Positions 1 through 11,971 of a stretch of 64,000 nucleotides of DNA are shown here, piece after piece (position 1 is the first letter of the stretch; each line of letters begins with the position of its first letter). The DNA is from Craspedostauros australis (Eukaryota > Bacillariophyta > Bacillariophyceae > Mastogloiales > Achnanthaceae): positions 1 through 64,000 of the forward strand of contig JAMXDE010000057.1 in assembly GCA_026770025.1 (NCBI GenBank), in the 5' to 3' direction. The position numbers and the translations under genes are program-made. The notes beneath the pieces are model-generated. The model ran no database searches. It saw only the letters and a list, made by a program, of their open reading frames with translations, and had not been told where the DNA came from.

Positions 1-1300
1 CCATCGTTGGTTTGCTCGCGCATTGATCATTTACATGCAAGTTCTAGAGAGACACATTGGGAATGTTTGGTGGAGCCGGGCCAGTGTGTATTGAGCCAAT
101 TCTGCACAATGTACAAAGTTCCGGCACTAAGGCACTATGCCCCGGACGGCTTAAATATCTTCCACCATTGAGTCGCTGGTGCCTTCGGCATGCCTTTCAT
201 CTCACCCTATGTAGCATACATCATGCGTATAGAAGCCTGTGTTCACGTCATTCGTGCACGGTCCAAGCGTTTCAAACCGCCTCGCAGCATTCAAGATGTG
301 TGAACGAACGATTTATCAACTTCATAAACAGTACCAAGCATGATCAAACCATGTGGCTTTGACGCGACGGAAAACGACACAACGCTCAATATATCGAGCT
401 TAGGAGATATTCAGGGTGGCCTGGAATCGTATCTGTTGGTGCCGAGTCTGTCGTCGGTTGCGAAGTCGTTTCGAACAAAACGCAAATGGAAATTCGAAAG
501 GTTTCGAAGTCATGCCAGTCTATTTTTACGGTTTGGCCAAACTGCTAAAAAGAGAGTCTGTCGCAGTAGACATGCTCATGATTGAGCGTGTTTGGTGTGT
601 GCCACGTCATTTTATCTCGGACTAACTAGGGTTCTTCATGAGATACTATGATTGAGGTGGTGGAGTTACGGCCCCGATACATTCTTAAAACACGAAGGCA
701 TGGTACTTTTCGAAGTGTTGACCCGAAAATTCGAAAAGAAGAGAATGCTCAAATCTGAAGCAGGGCAGAATTGCCCCGAAAGACCCAACAGCTCAAGGAG
801 CCCTATTGAACATGTCGATGAGATCGCGAGGGACACTGCGAGAACGAGCTGATGGTGGTCTCGAAGAGTGCCTCTGGAGCACGAGCCGCTCTCAGCACCT
901 CAAAAACTTGCACTGCCAAAATGGAGCTTTGAGCCGGATCGCGTACGAGCCAGAGTACGTCGAAGTGTTGTTCCCTCGCCGACCGCGTGGACGCAAAGAA
1001 GTCTGTGTTACCGATTTCACTGCACGCGTGTCCGCCACGTCTTCCTCCGTGTTTGGCATGGGCGTTTCCGCTCTGGTCGTGAGGTCAACACAAACTTTCA
1101 AGCAGTGATGGCGATCGCGACATGTTAATACAAGAAAGCCTGACGATGTCCCTTGGCTTCGGATGTACTAAATGACATGACAAGGGGAACCGAGGGCACA
1201 CGTCGTGGTGAGAAGAGAAATTACATATTGCACTAATGAATAAGGAATAGCAAAGCGGCATACGAACACGAATTCGTTCACGGAATGTGCACGCTGTTTC
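1..1300. other. Intergenic, no supported gene
   Basis: I see no conserved protein, RNA gene or repeat array here. Open frames are at most about 100 codons, overlap on both strands and have no recognisable motif. Confidence 0.6.
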
Positions 1301-4300
1301 CGCAGAAAGAAAACGGGAACACGCGAGGACTGACGGACAATCGACATCGTGAGTTGTGCGCGATCCCGGTTGACGCGGACAACACCCAAAGAAAGATCAT
1401 AAAATCACTCACCAACATTCACCGAAATATCATCACCAGTACGAATATGATGGCAGAAAACAACCACATCTACAGACCAACACCATGGCGGTCAGCATCA
1501 CAAGAACCGACGGATGCTTCAGAGCATGAGATTGGTGGGCGACCATGTTCGGTAGACATGCCGAGAGATCAAGCTGCGCTTCGATGCATTTGACACCATT
1601 GTCACCAAACAACAACGGCAAGCTCGGCAGCATCAGCAGCCACAAGAAAGACGACGCCCATCCAAGGTCGAAAGTTGCTCAATCTGGCGACTCTGCCAGC
1701 ATTCCAATCAGCCAGCAGGAAAACACAAACCGATGCCAGCGCGGTATGACAACAGCTCGAAAACCATCCTCAAAGTCGTTTCAAGACCAATCCGCCCCAA
1801 TTCCTGCCGTCTTCGGATCCGGCGGAGGGTGGAACAGGCAAGTCGAATCTCCTCGAAGAGTTCTTTGACGATTTCAAGATCAAGCTGGCGGGTGGCTGTT
1901 GATACAAAACAGTTCAGTGTCGTGAGGACACAGCGGCCGGCAAAGCCAACGAAGCAGCATCAGGATGTGCATCAAGAACACCACGAACACCACGACGACA
2001 AGTGTACAATCTGAGGGCAAGCTCGACCAAGAGTACAGCGGCATGAAAAACCCATACGTCGCCCCTTGTCCAAGCAATACACCAGCTTCGTCCAGCAGCT
2101 GGAAGCAAGGCCCAACACACATAATGAAGTACTTTCAGCACAAAGATGCCGCTGGGCGTCCATCGATGATTGCAAGGTGACCTCACCAAGGTTCATCCAG
2201 CATGGCGGTACTCCTGCACTCCCATGTCGCCGCTTCGCCCCAACGATGCCACGCAAAGATCATCACGAAGATATCGCACCAATGCTGGCGACACATGGAA
2301 GAGCGTCAATACCTCTTCGTCCAGCTCATCAAAATCATCTCGTCAGAAGCAGACGTTGAGGCAGAAGAGACGCAGTACGTTGAGGCAGACGTTTGAAGCC
2401 GACGCTACGGCAGGGACGCGGAAGTTACGACACAAGCACCCCGGCACACACAACCGAACAGAGGCACCAATTCCGATGCATCCTGTTCCTTGATGACCTG
2501 CTAGTGGGCCTCGCTCCGCCACCTCACTTTCTCTCTTCGCTTCCATGGACCCATCCATCACCAAACATTAATGCTCCCATTGCCGGACCGTGACGGAAGG
2601 ATGAGATCGACAATCGCCATCATGACGACGAGGATCAATCGACATCGATGATCCCGCATCCTCCCCCATCGAACAAGACGGACCCAGACCAGCCGCATCA
2701 ACCTTTCCCACCCACCACACTCCCCGCTTCCTGAAGATGGTGGGCACACTCGAGGACATGCCGCGCTTACGATCCCACCATGTCCCAGTGAAGCTTCGGA
2801 ACATGACGTGGCAGAGGCTCACCCCAATGATGTCGTCTTATTGCTTGACTCGCGACCAAGTCATCAGGACCTTGTCCTTGCCAAAGCTACACCACAAGAC
2901 GACTGGGAAACCCATTATACTCGTTCAAGTTGGAGGGCGCTGCAGCGAGAAAACCGCATCATCTACGAGACATTTGTTTTGCACGTGGAGAGGAGTATGG
3001 GGGAGCCGATGGGCACGACACCAGGACAAGTCCAGGAGCTGATGCACAGTGCTTAACAGCAGCCGTCGAGATCGCATGACGACGAACGATCGCTCCTGAC
3101 CATGTCCGTTGCGGAAACGTCGAGGATCTCATCACCTCCAAGATGAAGTACTCCCCAGACCCTGCAGAGCTGCTCACAGTGGCATCCTACATCCATGTCC
3201 CAATTTGAGCTTTCGACGCTGCAGGCTGTCTGGAACGAGTCATCAAGCGATCTCATCGGCATGTACGACGGAGATCTCGATATGCCTGGGGCGGCGAGAC
3301 AGATCTTTGGTTCTGCGCCAGATGGAGATCAGGAACCTCGACTCCTTCTGGACAAGGCAGTTCTCGAAGGGCTGCTGACCAAACAACATCGTCGGCGCAA
3401 GCTACCGCTTCGCTCATGATCGCATCAAGCAGGGCGGCTCGCAAGTCATCCCAGACGGAGAGCCCGCGGACAAAGCTCCGCAGGGCCATCGGGCGCAGCA
3501 TCCTCAACATGTACAAATCGGTTCAGCAGCTCTCAGGCGGCACTGCTACGGCCAAGCCATATTCCAGAACGATGACGGTCTGCTCTTAATCGGGCTGATC
3601 ATCTCACATGTGCCGACCAAGGATACTCTGTTTCTGTCAACCTCAACCTCCAAGTCGGCGAGGATACCGCACTGGCCAGAGCGCGCTTTCCCTGGCCGCA
3701 TCCTACTGGAGAGGCCCTCCTACCATGGCTTCCAGCTGTTCACAACACCAAAGCGAGCACTCTCCACCGGCATCCTCATGCCTGTCCCGTGCAGAGGAAG
3801 AGCGGAGGACGCCCTTGGCAACTACGATGTCGCCACGTCAATGTTCAAATCGTCTGAAACGAGCGAAGGGACGCTGGAGGAACGAATTCCCATGTACATA
3901 CGATGGCCGACATCCTCGCCCGTCAGCACCAGCATGACAAGGCAGCGAAGTGCTGGTTGGCGTGCCCAGGAGGCTCAAGAATCTTCCCCAAGAGGTTGGT
4001 TCGTTCTTCAACCGTTGCCAAGGACTCGGGCGCTTCATGAGCAATTCATCAAGGGGCACAGAGCGACGAGACGATCTGAATATCACGCTGATGACTGATC
4101 TGTCAGAGATGGGGAATGAATATTCTGAGCGAGTTGCAATGCAAGCCTTCTTCATCAAGAACCATATTGCTGTCCTTGTCTGCATAGGCAAGCAAACTCC
4201 GTATGCTCAAGAAGGGTGGGCTGACTCCATATGCAGCTCCAGCGTCTCGTTCGTTATGGTATAATCATCCAAACCATGAATGTGTCCGACACCGCGTTCG

Positions 4301-5450
4301 GCTGGCCTGTGTCTTTGCCAGGAAGCCTAATCGAGGCAACGAATGGGACTGCAGCTTGGGAGGCCGCAATAGTCCTGGCCGTGCATCTACTCTTGGAGTA
4401 GACCTCCAAGGAAAAGCAAGTCAAGGATCTGGGCTTGGATACAGATCGTCCATGCAAGTCGGTGACGTCGAGAGCCAGCCTTCTTCAATTGGTACATCCC
4501 GTCCAATCGCATCGCGCAATCATGCGCGAAGCCAAGGAGTACCATGTCTTATCGATCCAACGGATGACGGGGTCCAACTCCCTGTCATGGAGGGGTATGG
4601 CAGGCGAGAAGCCCATCAATTGGGTTGACGTCCGAAACTTCGGGGCACGATCAGGAAGTCGTGAAGCTCCCAATGACACCTACTTTTTGACGGCCGGCTA
4701 TGCTGCCGAGGCTTCGAGTGGCCGTCTACTTTCAACAGTAACGACGTTTGCTGGTGAGCTTGCCGACAGATTCGAGAAGCTCGAGGTGGACAAGGCAAAA
4801 CCTACAACGTCCATCGTGCCCCAGCTACTTTTCGTGGGTCTCGCAAGAGCCGCGGGCTGTTACCGAAGTACGAACAAGAAGAAGCACCTGAAAAGACTCC
4901 AACAGAAGGTTCCAGGAATTCAAAGCCTCGTACGTCACAGAGGGCTGAACTGAACCATCCCACCACAGTCTCTTGTTGACGGCGCAACTCAAGGCTGTCA
5001 CGGCCCTCACACAGGCGCAAGATCAAGGATGCGTTCGACTCCCATCGCTACGCCCAAGGCTGGTTGCATGCGATGTAGGCCTTGCTTCGGAACTGGCGGT
5101 AACATTCCGTCGCATGGGTGTGAAAGGGTTGGCACAACGTACTTCATGTAAGCTACCATCCCAATACAGCCTTTGGGGTTGTAAGGCCAAGGTCGACGAC
5201 ATCAAAAGCGCCGTAGAAGTACCTCGCTCTGAGGCATCTCGCGAAGGGTGGATCCAACAACTGATGTCGGGAGGCTGACCATCCCAATTATTGGCTTCAA
5301 CCAAGGGAGTATCATCGAACGACACCATTGGAGGAGAGTGGAGTGTTGCATCCACGTCGCCACATCCGAGCTTTGGGAGGTGCATCAAGCCGTGATATGC
5401 TGTTCCGTCCAGAAGGCACCTGTACGGATCAAGACGATTATATCTCCATG
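1300..5450 (+). other. Decayed coding-like region of unknown family
   Basis: This stretch reads like former plus-strand coding sequence. Protein-like runs of 50-170 residues succeed each other in changing frames. One short run near 1825 looks like a P-loop core (GGTGKS). The longest piece is about 172 codons at 4435-4953 and has no motif I recognise. No part is an intact gene and I cannot assign a family. An old mobile element or a dead multidomain gene are both possible. The protein-like look is a subjective judgement that rests on composition, not on homology. Confidence 0.3.
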
Positions 5451-6684
5451 CTCGTGACGATGAATGAGAGATGGTGATGTTGGTACGGCGCCTGGAAATA
5501 GCGTACTAACACGCATAGAATGAAATTAAATTCCAATTTTGACATGACGGTTTATGAGGACGTAAGCAGAGTGAGTGAATAGAAGCATAGCATTGTGTAA
5601 TACCTGCAACCCGGCACGAGCCACTTTTTCTGTTTTCAGCAATTCGAAACCGGATGGCGTCATTGCCAGGGCCGCAAGAGAATCAATCATGTTGATTCTC
5701 GTCGTCAGGTTGCGTGTAATGGCGGTGTCCGAAGCGAAGTGGCATGTGGCGTCGACTGTCATGCGCTAGGATCTAGATGGCGTCGTGTGATGCTTATTCG
5801 TTCGATGTTCGTGGTCGCATCCCTTTGTGGTACCTGTGTACCAGTACGAGTATGTGCCTGTGAGCCTTGTTAAATGGTGTACAGGTGGCGGTATGGTACG
5901 AAGGTGGAGGTGTGCCTGTGGATGCGGTGTCTCGTCATCGTTCCCGTTGTGGTATGATTGAGCCATGGCATCCGTGTGGAGCACGTAGGAGTAGGGGCAG
6001 CGGATGTTCTTTCGTGTATCAATACCAGTGAATGCAGCAATGGATAGAGTTGCTCGTGCATAGAGCACTCAATGGATCGTACTTCACTTTGCAGGAACCG
6101 CCTCTGCGAATGCACTTGTGGCGTGTGTGAATTGCGCGGTTGCGATTTGCGTTCAAGAGAGAGTATCGATAAGTTCAACAACTATTCTATTCTGAAATAC
6201 TTGTATGTACTTGTATCTTGTTGAATGTGATGGGCGAGTGACGCGTTGATGAGCGTCGTGTTTATTCGTAACAACAAGAGCTTTGTACTGTGGCATGCTG
6301 TACGACCTATGCTGTATTGATATCCCCTCGTCGATGATTCGGATCGTTCCGAAAAATCAAGGAAGGATTGGCTGAGGGGCATCACGACCCTTTTCATTCC
6401 GCGAATGGTGGTATGTGTCCATTGGTATCTGATGATGGAAACCCTGCTGAATTTCGACGTTGATTGAATGGATCACGTGGCGCTGATACCGGCAATCAAT
6501 CGTGACCTCTATGTCGCTCCGATCCTTCCTTGGCACACACTGGATGACACGCTGCCAGAGAAGCGAGTCGGTGTTGGTGCCGCCCATCTCCGGCTGTTGC
6601 CCTATTGTCGAGTATCTTACATATTGCGGTGCGTTGTGCTCGGTCGTTTTTTTTTGTCGTCGGTTGGTTGTTGCTGGCTGGCAC
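5450..6684. other. Intergenic, 3' flank of the ZIP locus
   Basis: No gene is supported. A short AT-rich patch with two CTATTCTA-like words lies near 6181-6200, similar to patches near the 3' ends of other genes in this window. The reading frame that carries the last conserved ZIP helix stays open down to 6357, but the translation there is not ZIP-like. Confidence 0.5.
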
Positions 6685-8461
6685 TTAGACGACAAACAAA
6701 CGAGGGAGGCGGCCATGAGCGCCATTCCTCCGATGAAAGAATGCGTGACCACGGTGTCCTCCGGGTCGTAGAGTGGCGGTTGGCAATGAGCTCGCGACGC
6801 TGATGATGACCATCATGCCACCGACGAGACCGAAGAGAACGGCGTAGAGGGTGTCAGAGAAGGCGTTGGCGAGGATGGCCCATCCCAGAAGGGCCGCGAC
6901 GAACTCGGACGCGCCGGAGAGCAGGGCCCACAGGAATGCGTTGACGCGGTTTCCGGTGGCGTAGTAGATTGGGAGGGGCGACGCAGAGACCCTCTGGGAT
7001 GTTGTGGATGGCGATGGCGAATGCGAGGATGGCGCCGACCGTTGGATCGTCCAACGCGGCAACGAATGTGGCCAGTCCCTCTGGGAAATTGTGCAGACCG
7101 ATGGCGAGTGCCGTATTGATGCCCATTCGGACGAGACGCTCCTGGGCCCCTCGAGCGGCTTAGCGCCGTCAGTTCCATCGGGTTCGTCGTTTCCTGCGTT
7201 TTCGTTCGCGACTACCGTTGTTGGTTCCTGCGCTGGCGCTGGCGTTGGCGTTTCATTGTCATTGTCGTCCCCGTTATCGTCGTCGCTGTTTGCATCCTTG
7301 GCCTCCAATTCTTGGCCCATTTTCTGTATCTTTTCAAGATCGCCAACTGGATCATTGCTGCAGCATGGAGCGCCTATTGTGGTATTGCTGTCGGCTGGCT
7401 GATTGGCTGACGTAGCACCAGGAGTTTCATGTTGATGCACATGCTCAGGCTGTTCTGGGTATTCATGATGGTGATGCTCTCCGCCCATCAGCTTCATCAC
7501 GACGCTGTTGAGAGCCTGGGAGTTAGTGGAAATAATCATGAGTGGAATAATCATGAGGGCATGGATCCGAGGAGGTGAAGGGATGGTTGCAGAGATGAAG
7601 ATGGAGGAGGTGAATGAGGAGCACCCATTCATCACAACCAAAATTCGATTTCAGCATGGGGACGAAAAGGTATGATCAGGAACATATGCCGAACCGAACC
7701 GACCGATGCACGAGCACGATGGGGCAGTTGCGAGTCGTGAAGCCGAAGATCAAAATTGAAGGAATGGAGATTGACAGCGTGAGCGGGAATGAACTTGAGG
7801 CATTGATGTTGAAGTGAATGATCGAGGAGTGCACAGGCTGAGTCTGGCCTTGCTCCATCACGGTCGGCATGATTGGCATAGACCTGCGAATGCAGATGCC
7901 AATGGAAATGAGCTTCTCTGTCGTGCTTCGGCAAGCGCAAACGTCGGCACGCTGGACATTGGGCAGTGGCCCATGCCTCGCTGCCACTCCGGCTGTTGGA
8001 ATAGATTGGAATAGATTGAATTGGACCAATCAGAGAGGCGAGAGTGAAGGCAAGAGACCAATGCAACAATGCGGTGAATGCGAACTCTTCAACTCCTGCC
8101 AACGAAGCCAATGTCCAACCGGAGCGCACGCCTGAGAATGCATGAATGCCCGATTGCATGGAATGAAGGAACTCACGATCATGGAGATGACACCACCGAA
8201 GAAGCAGAGGGTGGAGTAGAGGTAGGCATCGCTCTCGCTGAAGCCAGCATCCTCGAAGCTGGCGGTGGACTTGGTGAAGATCTCGACGAAGGAGACGTAG
8301 CTCATGACGCCAGCCGAGAATCCTAGCGACGAGGCCAGCACGCGACGTGACGTCATCTTGACGAGCGCCGGGAAGAAGACGACGGCCGCGCCGACGGCGG
8401 TCGAAGCTCCTGCTCCGAAGACCAGGGCCAGCGCCACTCCAACGTTCTCGTTTCTGCCCAT
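6685..8461 (-). pseudogene. ZIP family zinc/iron transporter, frame-broken
   Basis: ZIP transporters move Zn, Fe or Mn into the cytosol across a membrane. Exon 1 (8461-8177, 95 codons from ATG) encodes two hydrophobic helices. A GTGAGT donor opens a 661-bp intron (8176-7516) that ends in CCCAG with a CTAAC branch-like word. Exon 2 starts ALNSVVMKLMGG and has a His-rich loop (GEHHHHEYPE..), an acidic loop, then the ZIP signature helices: [16 protein letters not shown] and [14 protein letters not shown], which hold the metal-binding H/N-x-PE motifs. The later blocks [22 protein letters not shown] and YDPEDTVVTHSFIGG are all present but lie in different frames. Breaks fall near 7145, 6975, 6792 and 6772, the second in a C run. 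Other genes in the window are open for 900 or more codons, so a decaying gene is more likely than random assembly error, though base-calling errors are possible. Family call is firm; status as a pseudogene is inference. Confidence 0.75.
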
Positions 8462-9670
8462 CTTGTGTGCTTGCTGTTGCTGTTGTTGCTGCCGTTCTGT
8501 GTGTTCTGTGACTCTCGCAGCTGCGAATTGTGACTGGTTGGATGTGAGTGGTGAGTTGTCAGGTGTGAAGTTTGGAATGTGTGGTGTTGTGATGTGTGGT
8601 GTTGTGATGTGGAGTGGTGTGGTGTGGTGTGGTGTGGAGTCGACGAGAGTATAGTCTGCCACTCTGGGAGGGTTCGACAACAGAATCGGGACAATGTGGT
8701 TGTAGGAGTAGCGGCAAAAGAGATAACGAGAGAGGTGGCAAAAGAGGTGGCACAAGAGGTGGCACAAGAGGTGGCACAAGGAGCGGCGGCAGCCTGATCC
8801 TTCACTTTGGGTGTCAACAACGTTGTTGTCCTGCGAGGAGTGAAAGAGCTTCAATAGCCGAAATCTGGATTCCGCCTCTCCGCCTTGGATGCCGCAAGTT
8901 CCTTGTTGGTGTGAGTGAGCGTCGGCACCTTCGCTCGTGCTTGTTGTCGTTGTTGTCTGCACCAGCGTGTGTCTCGCGAGGAGCGGTGAGACACGATTCC
9001 AGTGCAATGACATGCGTTGCGTGATGTGCGCGGAGCCATCGGATTTGCCATGGTTTCGCCTTCCTCCGGTCACAGAAAGGGTCGGCTGTGTCAGAGGGAT
9101 GACAGAAAATCAGCCGTTGCGACCAATGCGCACCGACTGTCCTTGCACTGGCGCTACCACTCGTGCAGCCGGTTGTCACACATCAACACGAACAACGATC
9201 AGGAAAGATCGCATCAACTTGAACATTTCGGCAGCTTGGAAGACCTGTATGCGACACTATTGCGACATGTGTACGACACCAATAATGTGGTTGGTTGGTT
9301 CCACAACAAATGGAGAAAGCAACACGAACGAATCAAAGGTGACAATGCTTCCACGTGGAGTCGATACAACGCATGGTACTGTGACCCCTCCGACTAAGTA
9401 CCGAAACTCGCGCCAACTCCAACGAAAGCTCCCGAACAAAAGCACAACAACATCGGCATCTCGTCATCGCCATCTCTCCAAGCGCAAACAGAACGAAGAA
9501 TCAGGATCTTGAATGAGCGTGGTGCCAGCAATGCGCATTCTTCATCACACTCCACAGGCAGCCTGGTGACCCAACAGCATCGAAAGAAAGGAGGCCGGCA
9601 TTCGCCGAGGAGGGGAGGATCGCAAAAGAGTAGAAGAAGAGGAGGAAGAGGCATCTCTTCTCCCTCCACC
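8462..9670. other. Divergent intergenic region with simple repeats
   Basis: This lies between the ZIP gene (minus) and the DUF1995-like gene (plus), so it should hold both promoters. It contains GTGGT-rich simple sequence (about 8579-8640) and a 12-bp tandem repeat (8731-8778). The open frames seen here use non-ATG starts or follow the repeats, and I do not accept them as genes. Confidence 0.5.
8731..8778. repeat. 12-bp tandem repeat, 4 copies
   Basis: The unit AGAGGTGGCACA (first copy ending AAA) is repeated four times without gaps. It lies about 300 bp upstream of the ZIP start codon, probably in its 5' flank. Confidence 0.85.
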
Positions 9671-11362
9671 ATGGTGTCAACGATGCATCGGTTACCGTTG
9701 CTTGCGCTCTTTCTGGCTTCGTTGGGGTTTGATTTGGCAGAGGCCTTCGGTCTTCCAGCGGCGAATGATGGTGGCAGCACTTGCGGAGGAAGGATGGGAG
9801 GGAGACAATCCTCCTTCCATCCACAGTCACAACCATTGCGACCATCGAAACCACAGCCACCACAACCACAATTGCAGTGGCAGTCGCAGTCATCACCATT
9901 CCGAGCATACGGCGACGGATCGATGAGACGGAACCGCAGCTCCAGGTTATTCTCGTCGCCGCTGCCATCATCGATGGACGATGATCGACGACCGCAACGT
10001 CCCGTCACGCCCAACAGCGCCGCACGGACGAACAACTGGGGCATCATCCGAGAGGACGCCACCGAGACGTCGATCGACTTCCCCTCCACGGCAGAGACGG
10101 TCGTCGACGATGCCTTCCGCGCCATCGCCGGCATTCTGCACGACAGGCAGATGGCCGATCCCAACGTCTTCGGCAACACCATGGCCAAGAACGTCCTCGA
10201 CTATCGTCCCGTGCGGCGCAACCATGATGCGGGACGCATGGGCATCGAGCTCGATGGCACCAAGATGCTCTTTGCCAACGATCCGCGCGTGTCGCCGGAC
10301 AGAGCGCTAAGGCGCGTGTCCTTGATGCTGGCGGCCAAGCTATCCGTCAATGACAATTGGCGGGAGTTCGAAGACAACACCGGGAAGGCTGGTCAAACCG
10401 CGAAAAAGAACAAGAAGAAGAAGAAGAAATCGACGACGGCGAAGGCTAACAGCGAAAATACCGGCAGCCGTCCCGTTGCGCTGTACTTCAACACGGTCAA
10501 GCAGGCTCTCATGGCGAGCAAGGAGTTAGCGCTGCTGCGGTATCAGGACATGCAGAAAGATGTCAGCAACGACGAAACAACTGATGGCAATGATGATGGC
10601 GAAATTGGAAAGGCCGAAGGTACGAGCAAGTCAAAAGATCAGCAAAAGGTCTCAATATACGACAACATATTCGTCGGCTGCGTCGGCGACGAGCTGCCGC
10701 AGGAAATGCGCCTCGACTTGAAGGCCCGCAAGAAATACGGGGGACTCCAGAAGGGTCTCATCGATGCCACCAAGGGCATCGTCGTTGTGGTCAAGCCGAC
10801 GGATTTCAATTCGGAATACAAACCGCCCGGGCCCGCCGCCGACGCGATCACCACATTCCAGGCTCTTTGCATGAAGACATCCGTCAATGAACTGCCCACC
10901 GTCGCCATATCACCGCGTTTCCTAGCGAACGAGGCGCCCGTCAGCGGCTGGGATCAGAGCGGGTACCAACGTTCTTCCATGTACGGTGGCATCGAACCTC
11001 CCAAGGGACCCACGCCTTGGATCATGCGAGATTTCACACCACCCGTCTACGCGTGGGTCACGGACGCGTTCAACGATGGAACAGGTTCCAGAATCCAACG
11101 TTCCAGCATCACCCGCAGTTCCAACGGCGGCGATGACATCGCGTGCGCCTTCACCAAAATCGCCTTCACGCATTCCGTCATGTTCACGCAGCACGTGTGG
11201 AGGATATACGCCGCCCGCGAATGCTTCAAGGGCAAGGCGCAGCTTCCGACGAGCCATCATTACTTGGCGAGCACCAGGAGCGCATCTGGCCGGCCCACTC
11301 GAGATATCCTGCAATACGTGATTGACAATGCCAACCTTTCTGTGGATGATGGCGAGACATGA
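9671..11362 (+). CDS. Plastid-targeted DUF1995-like protein
   Basis: This is a predicted 563-residue intronless protein. I chose the ATG at 9671 because the longer frame upstream begins with TTG, because its context is CACCATGG, and because a clean signal peptide follows (LPLLALFLASLGF) ending at AEA-F, the heterokont plastid motif with Phe at +1. The mature part starts with a Pro/Gln/Ser-rich transit-like stretch. The conserved body begins around IDFPSTAETVVDDAF, with later blocks GIVVVVKPTDFNSEY, PTVAISPRFL, PTPWIMRDFTPPVYAW and HVWRIYAAREC. This pattern resembles DUF1995 proteins of plant and algal chloroplasts (for example LPA3-like proteins). A Lys run and an acidic insert interrupt the domain. 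The plastid location is well supported by the motif; the family call is tentative and no reaction can be assigned. Confidence 0.7.
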   Translation: MVSTMHRLPLLALFLASLGFDLAEAFGLPAANDGGSTCGGRMGGRQSSFHPQSQPLRPSKPQPPQPQLQWQSQSSPFRAYGDGSMRRNRSSRLFSSPLPSSMDDDRRPQRPVTPNSAARTNNWGIIREDATETSIDFPSTAETVVDDAFRAIAGILHDRQMADPNVFGNTMAKNVLDYRPVRRNHDAGRMGIELDGTKMLFANDPRVSPDRALRRVSLMLAAKLSVNDNWREFEDNTGKAGQTAKKNKKKKKKSTTAKANSENTGSRPVALYFNTVKQALMASKELALLRYQDMQKDVSNDETTDGNDDGEIGKAEGTSKSKDQQKVSIYDNIFVGCVGDELPQEMRLDLKARKKYGGLQKGLIDATKGIVVVVKPTDFNSEYKPPGPAADAITTFQALCMKTSVNELPTVAISPRFLANEAPVSGWDQSGYQRSSMYGGIEPPKGPTPWIMRDFTPPVYAWVTDAFNDGTGSRIQRSSITRSSNGGDDIACAFTKIAFTHSVMFTQHVWRIYAARECFKGKAQLPTSHHYLASTRSASGRPTRDILQYVIDNANLSVDDGET

Positions 11363-11971
11363 CGCTCTGTCTTTGTGATAACGACGAGGATAAGTACAAG
11401 GATCGATGCCGCTAACTTCAAGTTCGTACAGAATGATGGGGCATCTATTTGCACCCCATCAAATCTCCAGTGCTCTCCGGAGACTACAGCCACAAAGCGA
11501 AAGTACGCGCAAGTGCAACCAATACTACAGGGTGTCCAATCATCTCCTGTGCTTGCGCAATTCCAATACGAATCCCAGTTAGAACCCAATAACGCCAGAG
11601 TAGAGTAGATTAGAGTAGAGCACATACACAGGCATTGTATGGTATCATACTTGCTCAGCCGGCTCAACCCTGCGGCGGCGTTGGTGCCTTGTCGCCGCTC
11701 ATCGAAGTATCGCCCTCTACGTGTCTAGTCTCAAGTGATAGCCTGTTCGTACGTTTTCTTGGTTGGTTGGTTGTGACACGTCACGCCCGACTTCAACCAC
11801 ACAAACAGATTCTCACTTTGGCGCATTCGCGTCTCCTTGATGGTTTCGCGTCTCTGACAGAACATCAAGAGCCCATCAACATCATCGACGAACGAAGTCG
11901 AAGATCAAAGCATCACACGCAGGCCCATCCCAATCGCAAGCAACAATCATCCATCCATCCATCCATCCACC
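11363..11971. other. Intergenic, 3' flank and 5' leader
   Basis: No gene is supported. A GAGTAGA repeat-like patch (11597-11620) lies about 235 bp after the upstream stop. A CCAT run (11950-11970) directly precedes the next start codon. Confidence 0.5.
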
